Source of the DNA: Bacteroidota bacterium
GTDB taxonomy: Bacteria; Bacteroidota; Rhodothermia; Rhodothermales; UBA10348
Reading direction: 5' to 3'
Length of the DNA stretch: 16,642 nucleotides
Assembly: GCA_004356265.1 (NCBI GenBank)
Contig: SMXK01000144.1
Location: 1-16,642 of the forward strand
Part shown: positions 7,906 through 12,821 of the stretch, piece after piece
How the letters are laid out: each line of letters starts with the position of its first letter
How positions within the stretch are numbered: position 1 is the stretch's first letter
The notes under the pieces: generated by a model
Databases searched by the model: none
Seen by the model: only the letters and a program-made list of their open reading frames with translations
What the model was told of the DNA's origin: nothing
Program-made: the position numbers and the translations under genes

Positions 7906-8079
7906 GTAATTTCAGCCGTTTTCGGGGGTGCAACAATTCCAGACTTCGCCCGTGAAGTGGGTCGGCTCTGGAAGAAGCGGGGGCTTGACCGCCGTAGAAG
8001 CGGCAAACGTTGTACCAATGCATCAAATCCGTGATTTCAGGCTTGTTATACCACTTTTACCTGAGGCCTTTATTGGGGA

Positions 8080-8097
8080 GTGTACGAAAACGAACAC
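8080..8097. promoter_or_regulatory. Candidate enhancer-binding site for the NtrC-type regulator
   Basis: The 18-bp sequence GTGTACGAAAACGAACAC is an inverted repeat with 7-bp arms (six of seven bases matching) around AAAA. Its centre lies about 120 bp upstream of the predicted start of the sigma-54 promoter, a normal distance for an NtrC-family enhancer site. The right half (CGAACACA, 8091-8098) recurs at 8113-8120, exactly 22 bp further on, about two helical turns, which could place a second dimer on the same DNA face. The second site lacks a good left half. Binding by the regulator encoded at 6535-7905 is inferred. Confidence 0.45.
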
Positions 8098-8128
8098 ACT
8101 ATGTATCATTCCCGAACACATTAATCAG

Positions 8129-8161
8129 AAGGCTCGTTGACGGCTAACGTTTCAGAGCCTT
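8129..8161. repeat. Inverted repeat (7-bp perfect outer arms) just upstream of the sigma-54 promoter
   Basis: AAGGCTC (8129-8135) and GAGCCTT (8155-8161) are perfect inverted arms around 19 bases, and a nested CGTT/AACG pair lies inside. No T-run follows, so it is not a good terminator for either strand. It sits between the candidate enhancer site and the promoter, where a second regulator or a DNA-bending protein could bind. Its function is unknown. Confidence 0.4.
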
Positions 8162-8181
8162 AACTGGACGATTTATTCGTA

Positions 8182-8198
8182 TTGGCACGCTGCTTGTA
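8182..8198 (+). promoter_or_regulatory. Sigma-54 (RpoN) promoter for the adaptor/ABC unit
   Basis: The sequence TTGGCACGCTGCTTGTA fits the sigma-54 consensus YTGGCACGN4TTGCW at all defined positions except the -12 base (T for C). The -24 GG is at 8184-8185 and the -12 element at 8196-8197, which predicts a transcription start near 8209, about 50 nt upstream of the ATG at 8259. A divergent NtrC-type activator gene and a candidate enhancer site upstream make this assignment considerably stronger than the motif alone. Confidence 0.75.
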
Positions 8199-8258
8199 AT
8201 AGACCAAGTTACCGGAATACGGTCGCACAAATTTGATTCCTGCACTTCAGACTTAATC

Positions 8259-9638
8259 ATGACACAAGACACGAAACCAACTCTGAGCCCGATTGCACAG
8301 CTTCTGACTCAACCTCCCGGATCTGCGGGCGCATCGAGCCGTGATGGAAAACCTGTTTCCGGGACAGGCGGTGGCGCCGGGATGGACAAGCGCTTAGAAA
8401 AAATATTCTGGACGCGCCAACGAATTACGACAGTTGGGGCGATCATAGCATTTGTAATGATGGTGGGATATGGGTATTCGACCATGACCGGAGGTCGCAA
8501 ATTAAACGTTGATATTGACCGGGTTACAATCTCAACCGTCACGTTTGGTCCGTTTCAGGAAATGATTTCTTCAACGGGTAACGTCTTCCCGAAAACATCC
8601 GTTTATCTGGATGCAGAAGAAGGAGGAAAAATAGACGAGATTTATGTTCTGGAAGGCGAACTGGTTGAAGCTGGTCAACCCATTCTGCGCCTCTCGAATG
8701 CTTCGCTCCAAATGCAACTTTTTAGCTCAGAAACTTCGAGAATTGAGCAGATCAACCGACTTGAAGATTCTCGATTCCAGGTAGAAACCAATAATCTCCG
8801 CACGCGCCAACAGCTTGCGACGATGAATTACGAGATCAAACGACTCTCGCGCGACATTGCCCGCAACGAAGAGCTATTTAACAAGCAAGCGATCTCGGAA
8901 CGGGAATACCAACAGGCAATGGACGAATACGAATACAGAGTCCAGAATCGGGACCTTACGCTAGCCTCTTACAAAGCAGATTCGCTGCGACAGTCCATTC
9001 AGCTCGCGCAGATGCAGAAATCGATTGAATTGATGGAGAAAAACTTCAAGTTAGTTAACGCGCGTTCTGACAAATTAATCCTGCGGGCACCGGTATCGGG
9101 CATTTTGTCTCAGCTGAACGCAGAATTGGGAGAACTCAGAAATTCCGGTTTTCGTTTCGGCCAGGTTGACAAACTCGACGGTGTCAAAGTGACGGCAGGA
9201 GTAGACGAATTTCACATCAGCAGGGTCGTCGTGGGCCAGCGGGCGATAACGAATGTTATGGCAGGCACGACCGTAGGTTATGAAATGGTCGTTCGGCGCG
9301 TATTTCCGGAAGTCACCAACGGTCGATTTAATATCGATCTCGATTTTATCAACCCTCCCGAGGGCATTCGCCGTGGACAGACGATCCGATTCAAATTGGA
9401 AATGAGTGACCCTGAAGACAAGATCATAATCCCTCAGGGTGGCTTTTTTCAGACCACAGGAGGCAATTGGGTTTACGTACTCGATGCGTCTGGCGACTTT
9501 GCGACCAAACAGCCTATCCGGCTCGGACGCAAAAACACACAGGTGTATGAAGTCGTCGAAGGCTTAAAAGAAGGAGATCGCGTTGTTACATCTTCATATG
9601 ACACTTACAACGAAGTTGATCGACTGGTATTTAATTGA
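8259..9638 (+). CDS. HlyD/MacA-like periplasmic adaptor subunit of an efflux or export pump
   Basis: This 459-residue membrane fusion protein has one membrane helix (about residues 56-75), then a biotinyl-lipoyl half-domain (about 112-147, EGGKIDEIYVLEGELVEAGQ), a long coiled-coil hairpin (about 150-268), the second lipoyl half (LRAPVSGILSQL, 275-286), and beta-barrel and membrane-proximal domains to the end. Such adaptors bridge an inner-membrane ABC complex and an outer-membrane channel. The start is uncertain: ATG at 8259 adds a 41-residue Gly/Ser/Pro-rich cytoplasmic tail, while Met42 (codon at 8382, MDKRLEKIF) would give a more usual N-terminus. The sigma-54 promoter at 8182-8198 is compatible with either. 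The ABC ATPase gene follows after 92 bp; no permease gene lies between them. The substrate is unknown. Confidence 0.9.
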   Translation: MTQDTKPTLSPIAQLLTQPPGSAGASSRDGKPVSGTGGGAGMDKRLEKIFWTRQRITTVGAIIAFVMMVGYGYSTMTGGRKLNVDIDRVTISTVTFGPFQEMISSTGNVFPKTSVYLDAEEGGKIDEIYVLEGELVEAGQPILRLSNASLQMQLFSSETSRIEQINRLEDSRFQVETNNLRTRQQLATMNYEIKRLSRDIARNEELFNKQAISEREYQQAMDEYEYRVQNRDLTLASYKADSLRQSIQLAQMQKSIELMEKNFKLVNARSDKLILRAPVSGILSQLNAELGELRNSGFRFGQVDKLDGVKVTAGVDEFHISRVVVGQRAITNVMAGTTVGYEMVVRRVFPEVTNGRFNIDLDFINPPEGIRRGQTIRFKLEMSDPEDKIIIPQGGFFQTTGGNWVYVLDASGDFATKQPIRLGRKNTQVYEVVEGLKEGDRVVTSSYDTYNEVDRLVFN

Positions 9639-9730
9639 TCAGTGCATCGACCGCGGCTTCTTGCAAACATTGTAACCAACTACGTTGTCAAAACGATATT
9701 AACTTATACTCATAGTACAGGCACAACACG

Positions 9731-10474
9731 ATGATTAGAACTGTAAATCTGAACAAGACCTACACAACCGAAGAGGTCGAAACAACGGCGCTGAACAACG
9801 TCAACCTTGAAATCAAGGAAGGCGAGTTCATCTCTATCATGGGACCTTCGGGTTGCGGGAAATCCACACTTCTGAATATTCTCGGACTACTCGACAATCC
9901 CACAGCCGGCGAATTCTATTTCATGGGAACGGAAATTTCGAATTTGAATGAACGCCAGCGAGCGCAGATGAGAAAAGGGAACATCGGTTTCGTGTTTCAG
10001 AGCTTCAACTTGATTGATGAGTTGACCGTATATGAAAATGTTGAGTTACCACTGCTCTACCTGGGAATGGGTACGGACGAGCGCAAAGCGCGGGTTAGTG
10101 CCGCTCTTGAGTCGGTTCAGATTGTGCATCGCCTGGGGCATTTTCCACAGCAGCTCTCTGGTGGACAGCAGCAGCGTGTTGCTATAGCTCGTGCTGTGGT
10201 CGCGGGTCCGAAATTGATTCTTGCTGACGAACCGACGGGTAATCTGGACTCTACCCATGGCGATGAGGTCATGAACCTGCTGACTCAGATGAACGAAGCA
10301 GGCACAACTATTGCCATGGTTACGCACTCTCCGGCAAATGCAGAGTATAGCCATCGCGTAATCCACTTGTTCGACGGCCACATTGTAACGGAAAACTTTA
10401 TTCAAAGCCATTACATTCATTCAGACAAATCTGAACCGAAGCCGGCTGCTGAATCGACTGAAAGCGAAGGATAG
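9731..10474 (+). CDS. LolD/MacB-type ABC transporter ATP-binding protein
   Basis: This 247-residue ATPase has Walker A GPSGCGKST at 38-46, the Q loop at Gln90 (FVFQSFNL), the signature LSGGQQQR at 142-149, Walker B leading to Asp166-Glu167 (LADEPTGNLD) and the switch His199. The sequence places it in the LolD/MacB/FtsE branch, which works with FtsX-like permeases in a mechanotransmission mode instead of classical membrane transport. After the H loop it has an unusually acidic, Ser/Pro-rich tail of about 25 residues (ending ESTESEG). It follows the HlyD-type adaptor on the same strand, so a tripartite envelope pump is implied. The partner permease is not adjacent; an FtsX/MacB-type permease gene begins at 16512. 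No Shine-Dalgarno sequence precedes the ATG. Confidence 0.95.
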   Translation: MIRTVNLNKTYTTEEVETTALNNVNLEIKEGEFISIMGPSGCGKSTLLNILGLLDNPTAGEFYFMGTEISNLNERQRAQMRKGNIGFVFQSFNLIDELTVYENVELPLLYLGMGTDERKARVSAALESVQIVHRLGHFPQQLSGGQQQRVAIARAVVAGPKLILADEPTGNLDSTHGDEVMNLLTQMNEAGTTIAMVTHSPANAEYSHRVIHLFDGHIVTENFIQSHYIHSDKSEPKPAAESTESEG

Positions 10475-10510
10475 CAGTATACGCTGAATAACGCTCAGCC
10501 AGGATCACCT

Positions 10511-10780
10511 ATGAACGAAATCTGCATCTACGTTCCCTCGCTTGAAGATCATCAAACGGTGGAAGTCGCCGTAACGGTCAATGGTAAAAAAAAGTTAATG
10601 AACTACAGAGTGGAGTCATTCGACTGGTCGGGGGAAGGAGGAAGCCAGGTTCACAGAATCGAACGACTTCGCAATATGATCGAAGCATACGATTCGGACT
10701 GGGAGCTCGTGCAGATCGGAGTGGCTGATGGACACACGGTGCCTGTGATGTTTCGTCAGCGTATTTTTGAAGGTGATTGA
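10511..10780 (+). CDS. Small hypothetical protein at the end of the adaptor/ABC unit
   Basis: I do not recognise this 89-residue protein. It has no signal peptide or membrane segment. The first half looks like beta strands (EICIYVPSL, VEVAVTVNGKKKLMNYRVE); the second has a helix (RIERLRNMIEAYD) followed by strands (WELVQIGVADGHTVPVMFRQR). It starts 36 bp after the ABC ATPase gene, with an AGGA about 10 bp ahead of the ATG (one of the few plausible ribosome sites here), and ends 30 bp before a strong terminator. That position makes it likely to be real and co-transcribed with the transporter genes. A regulatory or accessory role is guesswork. Confidence 0.7.
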   Translation: MNEICIYVPSLEDHQTVEVAVTVNGKKKLMNYRVESFDWSGEGGSQVHRIERLRNMIEAYDSDWELVQIGVADGHTVPVMFRQRIFEGD

Positions 10781-10810
10781 ACGAAAGACTCACTGAGCGG
10801 AGTGTTTTTA

Positions 10811-10849
10811 GAGGCGGGACGTTCTTCGAACGCCCCGCCTCACCTTTTT
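10811..10849 (+). terminator. Rho-independent terminator of the HlyD-ABC unit
   Basis: GAGGCGGG (10811-10818) pairs perfectly with CCCGCCTC (10834-10841). An inner CGTTC/GAACG stem, one mismatch away, closes on a TTC loop, and five Ts follow at 10845-10849. It lies 30 bp after the small gene ending at 10780 and separates this unit from the DUF4097-like gene downstream. Confidence 0.88.
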
Positions 10850-10869
10850 AATCAGTTCACATCCTGTTG

Positions 10870-10898
10870 TTGTGCATATCTATACATCGATTTAAAAT
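10870..10898 (+). promoter_or_regulatory. Possible sigma-70-type promoter of the DUF4097-like gene
   Basis: TTGTGC (10870-10875) and TAAAAT (10893-10898) are separated by 17 bp. The -10 box matches the enterobacterial consensus at five of six bases, the -35 at only three. The predicted start near 10905 would be about 70 nt ahead of the ATG at 10977. A monocistronic gene between two terminators needs its own promoter, and this is the best candidate. Promoter motifs in FCB-type bacteria differ from those of E. coli, which lowers confidence. Confidence 0.35.
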
Positions 10899-10909
10899 CG
10901 CTCAGACCA

Positions 10910-10931
10910 CTTTGCAAACCTTTCTGCAAAG
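10910..10931. promoter_or_regulatory. Candidate operator: perfect 7-bp inverted repeat upstream of the DUF4097-like gene
   Basis: CTTTGCA (10910-10916) and TGCAAAG (10925-10931) are perfect inverted arms with an 8-bp spacer. The site lies about 45 bp ahead of the ATG and immediately after the proposed transcription start, a position suited to repression. No T-run follows the right arm, so it is not a terminator. The binding protein is unknown. Confidence 0.45.
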
Positions 10932-10976
10932 ATGCCTGTCAAAGAAGGGAATAACTATTAATCTGTTACCACGACG

Positions 10977-12095
10977 ATGAAACGATTTCAAACTTTTTCA
11001 CGCGCATTGTTACTCGCGATCCTTATCCCGGCTTTCAGTGTATCTGCGCAGGAAGTGAACCGAACGTACGATGTATCACCCGGCGGCATCCTGCGCCTGG
11101 ATCTCGAAACCGGCGGAACAATAACTATCACCGGTTGGAACCGGAATGAAGTTGAAGTAAACATTTCTGTGTCCGGGCGAGACGGCTCCGACGTCATCGT
11201 TGATCTGGAAGAAATTCGGAACGGCGTCGCCATTGCGACCGAATACGAAGGTCGGAACGGCCGCGCTGACCTGGAAATAGATATTCGAGTGCCTTTTATA
11301 TTTAATCTGGATATCGAAACCTCAGGCGGCGACGTGCAAATTGAAAATGTAGAAGGTGAAATCAAAGGTCAAACCATGGGTGGCGATCTCGAATTTGATA
11401 ACATAAAAGGAGAGATCGATTTTAGCACAATGGGTGGAGATATCAGCCTTGAAAACTCGATCGTTGATGGGTCGGTGGAAACCATGGGCGGCGAAGTGTA
11501 TCTCGAAAACGTCGTTGGCAATGTGAACGGCCACACAATGGGTGGTGAAGTGACCTATGAAAATGTTCGCGCCAATCCGAATTCCAGGAACAAGGAGCTG
11601 GAAATCACAACCATGGGCGGCGAAATAAACCTTGATCAGGCTGCCTATGGTGCAACCCTGCATACCATGGGAGGCGACATCAATGTCGGATCAGTGGCTC
11701 ATCACATCAAGGCCACTACGATGGGAGGCGATATCACCATCGAGGAAATCGATGGGTGGGTAGAGGCCACTACCATGGGCGGCGACGTTGACGTTGTTGT
11801 GGTCGGTGATCCGGATTCCGGCGACAGGCACATCGAAATCTCTTCCATGGGTGGCGACATCGATTTAGTGGTTCCGGCGGGAATGGACATGAAGTTCGAT
11901 CTGGAAATCAGGTTCGACGGAAATCGGAATTCCGATCGGTATCAAATTCGTTCAGACTTTGACATAGACGTCCAGCGTCAAGATAACAACCGGGGCGATT
12001 GGAGTATCACCGCGTCTGGTACGGTGGGTTCTGGTACGCATCGCGTAAAAATCACTACTCATTCCGGAAACATAACGATCAGAAAAGGTCGATAA
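10977..12095 (+). CDS. Secreted DUF4097-like repeat protein (predicted beta-solenoid)
   Basis: This 372-residue protein starts with a signal peptide (MKRFQTFSRALLLAILIPAF, then SVSAQ, cleavage near residue 25). The body is built from rungs marked by TMGGD/E or a close variant. Met of MGG falls at residues 134, 152, 170, 188, 213, 231, 249, 267 and 291, and an equivalent SGG begins at 116. The period is exactly 18 residues except where insertions NPNSRNK and DPDSGDR bulge out. This matches the DUF4097 (putative adhesin) type, a right-handed beta-solenoid exported to the periplasm or surface. It has its own terminator and a candidate promoter/operator, so it is probably monocistronic. The function is unknown; adhesion or envelope-stress roles are only suggested by the family name and location. 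Confidence 0.88.
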   Translation: MKRFQTFSRALLLAILIPAFSVSAQEVNRTYDVSPGGILRLDLETGGTITITGWNRNEVEVNISVSGRDGSDVIVDLEEIRNGVAIATEYEGRNGRADLEIDIRVPFIFNLDIETSGGDVQIENVEGEIKGQTMGGDLEFDNIKGEIDFSTMGGDISLENSIVDGSVETMGGEVYLENVVGNVNGHTMGGEVTYENVRANPNSRNKELEITTMGGEINLDQAAYGATLHTMGGDINVGSVAHHIKATTMGGDITIEEIDGWVEATTMGGDVDVVVVGDPDSGDRHIEISSMGGDIDLVVPAGMDMKFDLEIRFDGNRNSDRYQIRSDFDIDVQRQDNNRGDWSITASGTVGSGTHRVKITTHSGNITIRKGR

Positions 12096-12139
12096 CCCGG
12101 GTGTGATGCCCTCTTCGGCTCAGTGAAAGTTTTAGAAAG

Positions 12140-12174
12140 CGCCTGATTTCGCCCCGCGGATTCAGGCGTTTTTT
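12140..12174 (+). terminator. Rho-independent terminator of the DUF4097-like gene
   Basis: CGCCTGA (12140-12146) pairs perfectly with TCAGGCG (12162-12168) around a 15-base loop, followed by six Ts at 12169-12174. The right arm contains the stop codon of the convergent acetyltransferase gene, so the two 3' ends share this element. For the minus strand there is no comparable T-run. Confidence 0.82.
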
Positions 12175-12677
12175 ATTTCGTCGTCCGGAAATCCGTAATG
12201 CACGACACGTTTGCCACCTTCCTGCGATTCTCTCAGGAACGTCATTCCGAGCCTGTGGAAGATTTTTATCGACCCGGCGTTTTCTGAGAACGATTTCGAT
12301 TCAATGCCTTTCAGATGAAACCAGCCCCTGCCAAGGTCACGCGCAGCCAACGCCGCTTCGCCGCCATATCCCTTCCCCCAGCAATTGCGAGCGTACCGCC
12401 AACCGAAATCGATCACTCCATCCGCGATTTCAAATCCACAGAATCCAACAAGATCACCCGTCCGGACCAACCCGACAGCGAACCGCATCCAGCCCTGGTT
12501 TTCCTGATGCCGGATCATACGGAGTACAAACTTTTCAGCATACACGCGGTCGCGGGGCTGCCCCTTTCCGATGTATTTCATGACCTCTGGATCGGCGACA
12601 ATCTTGGCGTAGGCGTCAATATCGCTTTCGGTCCAATTTCTCAGAATCAATCGCTCGGTTTTAGCCAGTATTTTCAT
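12162..12677 (-). CDS. GNAT family N-acetyltransferase, RimJ/RimL type
   Basis: This 171-residue acetyltransferase begins with the typical LAKTERLILRNWTESD (residues 4-19). The acetyl-CoA pyrophosphate-binding loop is NCWGKGYGGEAA at 98-109. The later SENAGSIKIFHRLGM stretch at 131-145 is the conserved motif B of RimJ/RimL-like enzymes. Members of this group acetylate N-terminal residues of ribosomal proteins, amino acids, antibiotics or other amines; nothing here identifies the acceptor. The gene is divergent from glnS (144 bp apart) and convergent with the DUF4097-like gene, and its stop codon lies inside that gene's terminator. It stands alone as a transcription unit. No Shine-Dalgarno sequence is visible. 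Confidence 0.9.
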   Translation of the reverse strand: MKILAKTERLILRNWTESDIDAYAKIVADPEVMKYIGKGQPRDRVYAEKFVLRMIRHQENQGWMRFAVGLVRTGDLVGFCGFEIADGVIDFGWRYARNCWGKGYGGEAALAARDLGRGWFHLKGIESKSFSENAGSIKIFHRLGMTFLRESQEGGKRVVHYGFPDDEIKNA

Positions 12678-12821
12678 TCCGGATGATACGCTGAATTTCG
12701 ATCTTTAAGGACTCCCTCTATAAAGAGAACGGTCAGGCGGGATATTTTTGCTTAGAATGCGGTTCATACGATTTGAATTCGAGATTTCCAGCTCCCGTTT
12801 CCCCAATAATACCCCATTAGA

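Larger units (their letters stand above)
7906..8258. promoter_or_regulatory. 353-bp divergent control region between the response regulator and HlyD genes
   Basis: This is the only stretch longer than 300 bases without a gene. It separates the minus-strand regulator gene (start 7905) from the plus-strand adaptor gene (start 8259). It holds a sigma-54-like promoter (8182-8198), an inverted repeat suitable as an activator site (8080-8097), a repeated half-site (8113-8120) and a longer inverted repeat (8129-8161), each listed separately. I found no convincing sigma-70 promoter for the regulator gene on the minus strand. An open frame inside it (7928-8140) has no protein-like features. Confidence 0.7.

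Noticed and set aside
7928..8140. 70-codon plus-strand open frame in the divergent control region
   Set aside because: No protein-like features, no ribosome site, and it overlaps the candidate enhancer site; better read as regulatory DNA.
9677..9710. Possible sigma-70 promoter between the adaptor and ABC ATPase genes (TTGTCA and TATACT)
   Set aside because: The boxes are only 14 bp apart, too close for a standard promoter; no better -35 box exists at 17 bp.
11376..11860. Repeated ATGGGNGGNGA DNA motifs considered as a DNA-level tandem repeat or CRISPR-like array
   Set aside because: The similarity is limited to the TMGGD/E codons and keeps reading frame; the sequence between differs, so it is a protein repeat, not a DNA array.
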